Source: Trichoplax adhaerens
Lineage: Eukaryota; Placozoa; Uniplacotomia; Trichoplacea; Trichoplacidae
Assembly (NCBI RefSeq): GCF_000150275.1
Contig: NW_002060966.1
Span: forward strand, 138,415 to 202,414
Reading direction: 5' to 3'
DNA length: 64,000 nucleotides
The translations under genes were made by a program, and so were the position numbers. Shown here one piece after another: positions 1 through 10,038 of this stretch. Numbering within the stretch: the first letter of the stretch is position 1; each line of letters begins with the position of its first letter. Under the pieces are notes generated by a model. It saw only the letters and a list, made by a program, of their open reading frames with translations, was not told where the DNA came from and did no database searches.

Positions 1-102
1 TACTTATGATTCAAGTTAGAATTAATAGGGACAATATAAGAGTAATGATGAATCAACATAAAGGCTTAGATATAGAAAAAAAAGTAGAGTATCAATAGGC
101 TA

Positions 103-190
103 AATGATTAACCATTATTGCCAAGACTGATATCGTTGTAACTTATAATGATTAACTATTACTGCCAAGACTGATAGCGTTCTAACTTAC
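103..190. repeat. Two-copy 44-bp direct repeat
   Basis: Two adjacent 44-bp copies (103-146 and 147-190) share the core TGCCAAGACTGAT and differ at a few positions. They lie just upstream of the TATA-like element and first exon of the small secreted-protein gene, so they could be duplicated promoter-proximal sequence. No function is shown by the sequence alone. Confidence 0.8.
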
Positions 191-203
191 CAGTATTGTT
201 GTC

Positions 204-210
204 TTTATAA
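204..210 (+). promoter_or_regulatory. Possible TATA box of the orphan secreted-protein gene
   Basis: The sequence TTTATAA lies about 65 bases upstream of the ATG at 273. This spacing would leave room for a transcription start near 235 and a short 5' UTR. The motif is weak evidence in AT-rich DNA. Confidence 0.35.
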
Positions 211-272
211 GACTGTGTGTGATTATAATTCACTTCTCATAATTCTCTACGTTTACGCTAAGTTAAAAAAAG

Positions 273-1084
273 ATGAAGTATTTTATTTACAGTCTTTTGA
301 TTCTATTTTGCTTGCAGTTGCTATTATTTAGTTCTGCTAAAACTACTCCGAACTCAGTCAATAAAATACAGTCTATTCCGATTTTAATTAAAGTGCATTT
401 ATTAAATGATAGTTCAGGACCGTTGCTCCAGGTAAAGTTTGAACTTCAAGATATTCTATACCATTGTATTACTCTTTCCATTTTCGTCGGTTTATTTCTA
501 AATTAATGGCTTTTAGATACCTTTGAAAGTTGGCTACATCAGTGGGGTTGTCTACGTTAATGGTCAGTCTGTGACTAATGGGATAGTAACAAGGCTTCAC
601 ATGCAAGTAACTGCAAGTAAGCCAAAAAGTAGTATAGCATTTCCTAAACGAGTACATTCTAATCTTACCTCCATGATAGATAGTGAAAAAGCTGGTCATA
701 AGTACCAATCCAATGTTCAGATTCAAGTCAGGATTTTCGTTAGGCAATTACCTACAAGTAATCAAAATAAGTGTCGCACTGCAGTAGAAGAAGAAGTGGT
801 GGAAGTCGATTCATATTCGGTAAGAATAACAAATAACTGCAGATTAATTGATTATTGTGTATGGTAGCTGACAAAGAGTATATTACCTTTAGGTTCAGCA
901 ACCAATAGTCGAACAAGTCTTGCTATACGACGATTGTGCTGGACATCAAATCCAATCTACAGTTGTAAGATTAATATTGGAATACAGCAAGATATATTCG
1001 ATGCGTAAGGAGTATGATAAACATATATATGTTAGACCGAAAATGAAGGAAATCAAATCATTTTCTAAATCCCATAGCGTCTGA
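273..1084 (+). CDS. Three-exon gene for an unrecognised small secreted protein
   Basis: Exons 273-431, 517-819 and 893-1084 join in phase 0 at both junctions (donors GTAAAG and GTAAGA, acceptors TTTTAG and CTTTAG), giving 217 residues. Residues 1-22 are a clear signal peptide (Lys, then a Leu/Ile/Phe-rich core ending near SSA). The rest is hydrophilic, with only two cysteines in the mature part (in NKCRTA and DDCAGH), so one disulfide is possible. An acidic patch (EEEVVEVD) ends exon 2 and a basic Lys/Arg-rich tail fills exon 3. I do not recognise the family, and no transmembrane helix follows the signal peptide. The start is the first in-frame ATG and sits 70 bases after a TATA-like motif. 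Both introns are short (85 and 73 bases). Consistent phases and open frames across three exons make a real gene likely. Confidence 0.68.
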
Positions 1085-3983
1085 GGTGAAATTATTTCAC
1101 TAGATATTCTATGCCAATTAAGAGGGAAATCCCGTTTATGGCTAGCATCCTATTGAAAGATTAGTTTATAAACACTAGCTTGTCGATCTTTCAATAAGAT
1201 CAATCGACACTATTCTACTTATCCCTGTTATTAGCATTCAATTCAATGATTTTTGGCTTGATTGATTTTATTCAAGAGTCATGATGAAGAAAATGCTAAA
1301 GGTTTCCTATCGCTATCTGTAGTGTATTGATATTTCATGATAATTAATTAAAGCTTACGTATCCATTTCAACGTCATTGATAGTCTTGCTTATGTACACG
1401 CAAGTACCAGTTATAATATTGACTAATGTGGCAGTTTTAGAATTCACTAGTGCAAACTCCCGTCGCTTTGCTGATGTCTATGGCATTTGTTGCTTTCGCC
1501 TTCTATGACGTTCACTGTAGTGTTATTGTTATCGCAAAATCCATTTTTAACACTTTGTTCATTCCATGTTACTTCATGGCAGCTTCGATGTGAGCTTCTG
1601 CAGCTAGCTGCTGTATGCCTTTCGAAAAAGAAAATGAATAAAAGCTATAAAAATGATACAATCCATTTTTACATGTCGTTGTCGTCGAGTATGATAGACG
1701 GACGTGTCCAGATTGGAGACACCGCTCTGTGTATCTTTTGCGATAAAATTCGTTGATAAAGAATACATAGAGTATCTCTTCTAGATTCAACATGGGATGT
1801 AAATTTGATCAAGGGTTACACAATCTTGATATCAATGAATCTCAACGAATTGGAAGACGTTACGATCATTAATAAATACGCATTTACGAAAAAGACGTAT
1901 TTTGATCATCAGTACTATACGTGGTTGTTACGATTTCATTTTTGAAGATTTACTTTTAGACACTGTTAGAAGAGTTTACTAGAGCTTGAGTAGTTGTTAT
2001 GATACACTGCTCGTTTTGATATTAATTTGTTATAGCTTGTGTAGATTACAATTAGCTTGATTTAGTAATATACTGTTAATGTTGTTGTTGATCAAATGTT
2101 TAAGGTGTTAGACAGTCATGTTTGTGATAAGAGCTTAGCACTTTATTAGTTTACTGTTAGCTGCTAACAATACATGTTGGTAATGAATTTTCCATACGGA
2201 AACCTTAGTGATAGCTCTTATTATGATATATATACTTTTGGAAGGGTGTTTTTGTTGTTTTCGCACCTGATCTTCCACAAGAACATAAAAGACCGGTGTC
2301 TGACGATTGAGCTCGACAGTTAGAGCGTATGTCAGTCTAGTCTAGTTGAACAGAGTTAGATAGCTAGTAGAGATAGTAGAGGTAGCTTGCTGGTTGAACC
2401 AATACTGTTAAATTGTGTAAGTTCTTTTAAGTAATAAATATAGAAATAATTTTTTTATTACCTTGTTCACTGATTTGTAGCGCTATAGCTATAGTAGTAT
2501 TCGGTCATTGGGACTATTGTACGTCGTACTATATGCAAATCATGTCTCTTTCGAGTTAGTAGGAGACGTTCTTTATTTAGCGTTAGTGTGTGGACATACT
2601 TTGTTACTGGTGGACAGTGACAGTAGTGAACTCAACTTTATTCTAGATAAGATTACCGTTATAAGTAGAAAACTAGGCAATAACATGCTAGAACGGCATA
2701 CTATAAATACTAACGGACATCTTATCACATCAATCACATAAATAGCTAATTTATGACGTCCGTCATCAAGTAGACAGGCATTGCGGTAGTCGTGTTATCT
2801 AAATCGTAATCTTTATTACAGATTTTTTCTAAGTGAAAATAGGAGAGTATATTCTGATTTACAAACAACCCTGTCGAGAATGCAAATCAGTCATCTAATT
2901 AAGCAAACTAGTGTCAATCAAGTACCCAATACTACTTCGTAGCAGTTGTATTATTATTAATCGCTAAATAGATGAACATACAGTATATTGACTTCGTTTT
3001 AGTATACATGGACTGCACCATGCTACTGAAAACGCTGCTGCTCAGATATAAGCTCTGCTAGACTATCATTGCACTGAGCGTCAATATCGAGCCATACTGA
3101 ATTTTTCACTCATAGTGAGTCAACAAGTGTGCAAGAGATTAGTTAAAATATCTTCAATAAAATAAAAATAACCTGTCCGTACTCGCCATAGAGATAAAAA
3201 AAAATCCTTTCCATATACTGTATCATGGTTTACCAAAAGAAGAAGACGTTTTGTCTTAGTTTTGTTCTATTTTGAAAGAAATCTTCTTTTAGTAATCCAT
3301 GCATGTACTCACTACCCACACCTATCAATTGGTGGCCGAGGATACCCTATCGCGTACGGTATGTATGTGAAATGCTAAAGTTGATTACGCTGCCTAGCGA
3401 TGTGTTTGAAATCCAGCAAAGGCTAGGCATTTAGTATAAAATGGGACGAAAAGCAGCTGATTAGCGTGTATGAAAATAGCGTTGGACGCTGCCAACTATT
3501 GCTCCATCTTATAAATGAATCGATGCAAAGCGCCTTAAGAAGGTTTGATGTCTTTCAATTTTGAACGTATTTACTTTGAATTTGGCTACAATTCTACCAC
3601 ATCACTGCAACCTTGAGCAATTATTACTTGATGTCTTTTTTTTGTTCACTTTGACTGAATTATTGACTTATTTTTTTTCTTTCAAATTCCAAATACAAGC
3701 CCAAATACTAATTCAGTTACTTATACGGTACGCGATACAGTACGGTAGAGCGAGCGAGTGGTTTGCATTACAATGTAGAAAAAGGCTTCATTTTTCTCTA
3801 AGGCGCTAATTTTAATTTCACTTTGAGCGTTTCAATCATCAATGAATATTGTTCATTTTAAAGCATATGAAATGCGAGTTGTTTATTTAACTTTGAATCA
3901 AATTAGAGCGGTAAAATTGTCGGGAATTCGATGACTTAATATTAGTCTTGAATTCCCAGTGTAACACACAAACCATTATATAT
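1085..3983. other. Intergenic DNA, no supported gene
   Basis: Only short open frames occur here (for example 2508-2741 and 3561-3809). They lack recognisable domains, conserved-looking composition or consistent splice context. No RNA gene was recognised. The DNA is AT-rich and non-repetitive until the duplication that begins near 3984. Confidence 0.6.
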
Positions 3984-4619
3984 ATGAAAATATCGTTATC
4001 TATAAATAATAAATTTATACTATTATATTGTATTATTCGTTAACATGTTCCTAATACTAACAGAAAATCCTGAAACATATAAGATTGAAATAAATAATAA
4101 TCATCGTGTTAATAAATTAAATTCAAACAAAATAAAGATTATCAAATTATCATGTTGAAAGAGCTTTTACTGCATGTTTGGTATCTATTTTACAGTATAT
4201 GACCAAAGTCTGTATTATTGAAACTATCTGATCCTCTGACACTATTATAACTGGATGCAATATATACTTCATTGCGTACTATTTTACGCTAATAATTATA
4301 AATATATATACTGTATATATATGAAAATACCGTTGTCTATAATAAATAAATTAATACTACTATACTGTATTATTCATTAACATGTTCCTAATGCTAACAG
4401 AAAATCCTGAAATATATAAGATTGAAATAAATAATCATCGCGTTGATAAATTAAATTCAAACAAAATAAAGAATATAAAATTATCATGTTGAAAGAGCTT
4501 TTACTGCATGTTTGGTATCTATTTTATAGCATATGACCAAAGTCTGTATTGTTGAAACTGTCTGATCCTCTGACACTATTATAATTGGATGCAATATATA
4601 CTTCATTGCTTACTATTTA
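3984..4619. repeat. Direct duplication of a ~300-bp AT-rich segment
   Basis: The block 3984-4287 reappears at 4321-4619 with small differences, an offset of about 337 bases. Shared landmarks in the same order are ATGAAAATA, TTAACATGTTCCTAAT, GAAAGAGCTTTTACTGCATG, GACCAAAGTCTGTATT and CTGATCCTCTGACACTATTA. A TA-rich microsatellite separates the copies. The copies carry no open frame or transposase, so this looks like a simple segmental duplication, possibly of a non-autonomous element. Confidence 0.88.
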
Positions 4620-4733
4620 CGTTTCAGACCTCTATCTAAGCGAGCGGGTTGTAAGCTAGTATATTATAACAGAAAGAGAGATGGACAGACTCGTCGACAG
4701 CGTACAGGTGCTTCCCTACAGTCACCAATCGAT

Positions 4734-4766
4734 CAGTGTACTGTAAGTACACAGTACACTGTACTG
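4734..4766. promoter_or_regulatory. Overlapping palindromes upstream of the first carboxypeptidase
   Basis: CAGTGTACTG (4734-4743) and CAGTACACTG (4752-4761) are perfect 10-bp inverted arms around an 8-base loop. The second arm continues into TACTG, making a further near-perfect 15-base palindrome at 4752-4766. The structure lies about 200 bases upstream of the ATG at 4967. It could bind a dimeric factor or form a cruciform; this is inference. Confidence 0.45.
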
Positions 4767-4966
4767 TAACCAAGAGCTGGCTAGACTAGCCCGATCATCC
4801 AGATGGCACGTGACCTTTTACAAACTGAAGGCCCATCATCGCCATTTCTTCTCCATCAGGAAGCAAATCCAACGCCTGCGATACTGTACAGACTAAATTG
4901 ATTTCCATTGGACATTTTAGTGAGCTATTAGTGGAGAAAGATTGCCAAGAATAGAAGTAGAGACAG

Positions 4967-6364
4967 ATGAAATCGTTCTTGATTCCAATATGTGCTCTGC
5001 TCATCACCATGAGCCAAGCCTCAACTCGTAACCAAGATCTTATCAAAGTGTTGCCTGGTTTACCTTATTCACCACCCTTTCAACAACATTCGGGATATTT
5101 GCAAGGTCTTGCCAGCAATCAATTACATTATTGGTTTGTTGAATCACAACATAATCCTAAAACTGATCCCTTGCTATTATGGTTAAATGGTGGTCCTGGC
5201 TGTAGCTCGATCGATGGCTTATTGACAGAAAATGGCCCTTTTGCAGTGAATGATGATGGTAAAACACTCTATTATCGTAATACCACTTGGAATAAGTTTG
5301 CTAATGTGTTATATCTGGAATCGCCCGCTGGTGTCGGCTTTTCCTATAATCATGTTGGTAAATATCATTGGAATGACGATGTTGTCGCCCAAAACAATCA
5401 TGCGGCCTTACATTCCTTTTTCAAGAAATTTCCATCATTTACTAAAAATCCATTTTTTATTACCGGTGAAAGTTACGCTGGCGTTTATATTCCAACGTTA
5501 GTGGCTCGATTGCTCAACGATAGTAGTATTGCCTTGCAAGGTTTTGCTATTGGTAATGCTGTATTAAGTGCAAAGTTCAATACAGATTCATCAGTTTACT
5601 TTGCTTACTATCATGGCATTATTGGGGATGATTTGTGGGCCCAATTACAGTTATACTGTTGTACCATTGATGGTTGTCAATTTTATCAGACGAAATCCCA
5701 GCAGTGCAAAAAGTATTCCATGCAAGTTCGGCAAATGGTTAGTAATCATTTAAATGATTATTATATTTACGGTGATTGTCAAGGTGTATCGGCAAAGCAA
5801 TTTCGAATTCAACATATCTTGGATGATTGGGATCAAGTAACAGGGACTGGCCATCCTAAGGGGCATCCAACGGCGCATCCGACACCACCAGTTTTGCCGT
5901 GTATTGATTCCAAAGCTGAAACGATCTATCTTAATCGACATGATGTACGCCAAGCTTTGCATATTCCACATTATGTACCTCCTTGGCGAGTATGCAGTGC
6001 AGCGATTAATAAAGATTACAATCGAAATGTTCGTTCTCCCATCGATTTATTCCCGAAGTTACTTAAAAAGTTTCGCGCATTGATCTATAACGGAGATGTG
6101 GATATCGTATGCAATTTCTTGGGCGACGAAATGGCTGTCAGTTCATTAGATCGTCGTGTCATCGAGGAAAGGCGGCCATGGTTTTATAATGATACTTTAG
6201 GGCCACAGGTTGGAGGCTATGTCGTCCGATATGATAAAATCGATTTCTTAACCATCCGTGGTGCAGGACATATGGCGCCTGCCATTAAACCATGGCAAAC
6301 TTACCAAGCTATATATAATTTTGTATTTAATCGTACCTATAGCGATCTACCTAATATTGTTTAG
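4967..6364 (+). CDS. Serine carboxypeptidase, S10 family (cathepsin A-like), copy 1
   Basis: This intronless 465-residue protein has a signal peptide (about residues 1-18) followed by a full S10 alpha/beta-hydrolase. Visible landmarks are the oxyanion and carboxylate-binding WLNGGPGCSS (residues 72-81), the nucleophile motif GESYAG with Ser169, catalytic Asp379 in NGDVDIV, and catalytic His435 in GAGHMAP. The family removes C-terminal residues from peptides at acidic pH, in lysosomes or after secretion; human cathepsin A (lysosomal protective protein) is a relative. Length is normal for the family. A His-Pro-rich stretch (about residues 294-310) in the variable linker is absent from the three minus-strand copies. 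It is the only family member here on the plus strand and the most divergent. It is a probable active enzyme; its substrate is unknown. Confidence 0.93.
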   Translation: MKSFLIPICALLITMSQASTRNQDLIKVLPGLPYSPPFQQHSGYLQGLASNQLHYWFVESQHNPKTDPLLLWLNGGPGCSSIDGLLTENGPFAVNDDGKTLYYRNTTWNKFANVLYLESPAGVGFSYNHVGKYHWNDDVVAQNNHAALHSFFKKFPSFTKNPFFITGESYAGVYIPTLVARLLNDSSIALQGFAIGNAVLSAKFNTDSSVYFAYYHGIIGDDLWAQLQLYCCTIDGCQFYQTKSQQCKKYSMQVRQMVSNHLNDYYIYGDCQGVSAKQFRIQHILDDWDQVTGTGHPKGHPTAHPTPPVLPCIDSKAETIYLNRHDVRQALHIPHYVPPWRVCSAAINKDYNRNVRSPIDLFPKLLKKFRALIYNGDVDIVCNFLGDEMAVSSLDRRVIEERRPWFYNDTLGPQVGGYVVRYDKIDFLTIRGAGHMAPAIKPWQTYQAIYNFVFNRTYSDLPNIV

Positions 6365-7539
6365 ATACCATTCTTCAGGAAAATGCTCTATTGAAATATC
6401 AGTGATAGAATAAATTTAATATCGTATGCGTTGGTAGACGTGAATCACATTCGAAAGTTGTTTATATAATAATAATAATAATAATAAAGAAATAGAATAA
6501 CTACAGTAGAAGACTCGAATAGAAAGCAAAGCTACAGCTCCATCATAAATATTTTATTCGCTCAACAAAATTGATATGTAGTCTAGCATGGAAGAAATTC
6601 TTTCTGCAATTATATTCCTTCCGTGCCTAGTTCTACTGTATCATCTTACTTTATGTACGACATCACCTTGTATTCATGACTGTAGATTAATTGTATCAAT
6701 AGGAAATTATTAATTCTAGCCCTACTGCGGCTGCAAAGTTGCTTATTATTATTAGTATGGTATTATAGAATATCCATGGTTATTTGACTAGAATAGATCT
6801 GACAACAATTGGAAATGGTTGATATTTCAGATATTTCAGTTTTATAACTATACTGAAATACTTTGTGATATTATTTTAAAATAAGTCAGAAAATATTGAA
6901 TTTGAATTTTATCTAGTTATTTTTTTAAATGATTCAAGATACTTTATATTATTTCTGATATGTTTTGCACTAGATGCAATAATGTGTACTAGCTTATTAT
7001 GCTATCGATGTGAATTTACAAAGGTGTATTTTTGTACATGGATCGATATCCGAATATAAGTGTAGAATACATGATGCAAGTATTGACCTATCCGACATGC
7101 ACATCGACGTGTATTTAACAAGTGTAATATAACATAGTTTAAGATGAATAATTTCTAAAATGAATAAAATGGTGTATGACCTTATTTCAGCTACTAAAAG
7201 TACGCATAAATCGAACGGTATACAGTACATCCATTCCAATCACCTTCTGCATTTGATGTTAACACTTTCCACCTGCTAGTACATCTTCGTCTTTCACTGT
7301 CAAATTGGAGCGCTGAAATTAATGAGCTAATTATCATTACTGGCCAGCATACCAGTAGTGAAGAAGTGATTGTAGATTATACACTGAGTCTACAGTACGC
7401 AACTAGACTGAACGATTCACGATCTGGATGAAATCTTGCAAGTTTAGAAGACAGAAATAAAAGGGAATTCATGCAATGCAGTACAAGCGTTAGCTATCCC
7501 TATTGCCTCTCCGTCGATATTTTCCCTATAGATTCAGTC
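6365..7539. other. 3' flank of carboxypeptidase copy 1 and intergenic DNA
   Basis: The stretch holds the probable poly(A) signal at 6409-6414, an AAT-type microsatellite near 6467-6486, and otherwise AT-rich sequence. A minus-strand frame at 6997-7239 has no recognisable feature and is probably chance. Confidence 0.6.
6409..6414 (+). terminator. AATAAA poly(A) signal of carboxypeptidase copy 1
   Basis: A canonical AATAAA hexamer lies 45 bases after the stop codon on the coding strand, a typical position for 3' end formation. Confidence 0.6.
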
Positions 7540-9560
7540 CCGTCCATAGAGATATAGAAAGTACCTCTTCTACTCCTCTTTGTGGGGATTTTCCATATAG
7601 ATTTAGTCCCGTCCATAGATATAGAAAGTACCTCTTCTATTCCTCTTTGTGGGGATTTTCCATATAGATTTAGTCCCGTCCATAGATATAGAAAGTACCT
7701 CTTCTATTCCTCTTTGTGGGGATTTTCCATATAGATTTAATCCCGTCCATAGATATAGAAAATGCCCGTTATACTTCTATGGTCCCGTCCTGTCCATAGA
7801 GATATAGAAAATTTCTCTAATACTTGTTGTACCTCTATGGTGCCGTCCATGGAGATATAGAAAGTTCCTCTTATACCTTTATGATCCCGTCCATAGAGAT
7901 ATAGAAAATTCCTCTTATACCTCTTTTGTATTCCGCCTAGAGATGTAGAAAATTCTTCTCTGCCTCTTCTATTTGTATGGTCCCGTCTATAGACATACGA
8001 AAAATTCTTCTTATACCTCTTATACTTTCATGGCCCCATCCGTAGAGATATAGAAAATTCCTCTTATTCCTTTATGGTCGGCCTATAGAGGTATTGAAAA
8101 TTTCTCTTATACCTTTTATACTTGTATTGGTCATGTCTTTTGAGATATAGAAATTCCCCTTTTAGCTCTTATACTTGTATGGTCGCGTCTATAGAGATAT
8201 AGAAAACTCCTCTTTTACCTCTATGGCCCTGTCCTTAGAGGTATAGAAAAATCCCCTTCTACCTCTTACAAGTACTTCTATAGTCCTGTCTATAGAGATA
8301 TAGGAAATTCTTCTTCCACTTATTATACTTGTATGGTCCCGTCTATAGAGATATAGAAAATTCCTCTTCTACCGCTTATGCTTCTATGGTCCTGTCTATA
8401 GAGATATAGAAAATTTCTCTTCTACCTCTATGGTCCTGCCAGTAGAGATAGAATATGTAGAAAACTCCTCTTCTACCTCTTCTTCTTGTATAGTCCCGTT
8501 TATAGAGATGTAGAAAATTCTTCTTCTACCTCCTCTATTTGTAAGGTCCCATATATAGAGATGTAGAAAATTCCTCTTCTACCTCTTCTATTTGTAAGTT
8601 CCCATATATAGAGACGTAGAAAATTCCTCTTCTACCTCTATGGTCCTGTTCATAGAGATATAGAAAACTCCTCTTCTACCTCTATGGTCTTTTCCATAGA
8701 AATATAGAAAATTCCTCTTCTACCTTTATGGTCCTGTCCATAGAGATATAGAAAACTCTTCTTCTACATCTATGTTCTTGTCCATCGAGATGTAGAAAAC
8801 TCTTCTTCTACCTCTATGGTCCTGTCCATAGAAATGTAGAAAATTTCTCTTCTATCTCTACGGTCCTGTCCATCCAGATATAGAAAATTCCTCTTCTACC
8901 TCTTCTACTTGTATAGTCTCGTTGATAGAGATGTAGAAAACTGCTCTACCTCTATGGTCCCGTTGATAGAGATGTAGAAAACTCCTCTTCTACCTCTATG
9001 GTCTTGTCCATAGAGATGTAGAAAACTCCTCTTCTACCTCTATGGTCTTGTCCATAGAGATGTAGAAAACTCCTCATCTACCTCTACGGTCTTATCCATA
9101 GAGATGTAGAAAACTCCTCTTCTACCTCTATGGTCTTGTCCATAGAAATGTAGAAAATTCCTCTTCTATCTCTATGGTCCCGTTGATAGAGATGTAGAAA
9201 ACTCCTCTTCTACCTCTATGGTCTTGTCCATAGAGATGTAGAAAACTCCTCTTCTACCTCTATGGTCTTATCCATCGAGATGTAGAAAACTCCTCTTCTA
9301 CCTCTATGGTCTTGTCCATAGAGATGTAGAAAACTCCTCTTCTACCTCTATGGTCCCGTTGATAGAGATGTAGAAAACTTCTCTTCTACCTCTATGGTCC
9401 TGTCCATAGAGATCCAGAAAACTCCTCTTCTACCTCTATGGTCTTGTCTATAGAAATGTAGAACATTCCTCCTCCTCTACCTCTATGGTCCTGTCTATAG
9501 AAATGTAGAAAATTCCTCTTCTACCTACTTTTTATGATCCTGTCCATAGTTTAAAAGAAA
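7540..9560. repeat. Minisatellite of ~44-bp units, each an inverted repeat
   Basis: About 2 kb of tandem repeats, roughly 45 units. The 3' half has a nearly constant 44-bp unit. Within one unit, CCATAGAG pairs with CTCTATGG (8 bp) and GTAGAA pairs with TTCTAC (6 bp) around the loop AACTCCTC, with a two-base AT bulge and a six-base linker such as TCTTGT. Each unit can thus form a hairpin in either strand. The first ~200 bases have a longer variant period of about 68 bp containing TTTGTGGGGATTTTCC. Units are most alike between about 8900 and 9500 and become more diverged toward the 5' end. A variant with TTGATAGAG in place of CCATAGAG recurs every four or five units near 8960, 9180 and 9356. 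No open frame spans the array. Confidence 0.95.
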
Positions 9561-10038
9561 ATTTCTTTTACCTTCATGGTGGGTAGATGAACTAGATGAT
9601 GAGCCTAGAAGGAATCATCAGAGTGGATGTTCAGCGCTTCCCAAGCGAAGTTTGTAGTCATTAGTTAGGAGACAGCGATGCGTTCGATACACTACCTTCA
9701 CCGAGTGGATTGGTTGAGCCGGTAGACAAAAACACTCAGCCATTGTAGTCAATACTATAGACACGTTGGCTAGAAAAGAACAGTAAGCAGTCGGTGAGGG
9801 CAGTTGGGCCATTACCCCATACAGACTTGTATTGTCAGCTAAGGTTGTAGAAAGAGAAGAGAGGAAAGAAATTTGGCAAACAGTCGCTCGGCTTGAAAGT
9901 GCAATCATTTGGATGGTCTTTCTTGGGCCTTTTTCATGTTTTAAGTTGGTGCAAGTTGAGTCATCGTAGGGTAGATACCATTGGTCATCGTGGAAGAGTG
10001 GATTGAAGGGTCAATCTTTGCGAGATCAAGGCAACAAC
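9561..10038. other. Upstream region of the NFXL1 gene
   Basis: This 480-base stretch between the minisatellite and the first ATG of NFXL1 probably contains its promoter and 5' UTR. A 96-codon minus-strand frame (9618-9908) shows no recognisable domain. The coding frame of NFXL1 remains open upstream to about 10003 but without an ATG. Confidence 0.5.

Noticed and set aside
7540-9560. CRISPR-like array
   Set aside because: The units are directly adjacent with six-base linkers, not repeats with unique spacers, and the genome is eukaryotic.
9618-9908. 96-codon minus-strand open frame starting with ATG between the minisatellite and NFXL1
   Set aside because: No signal peptide, domain or splice context, and it overlaps the probable NFXL1 promoter and 5' UTR on the other strand.
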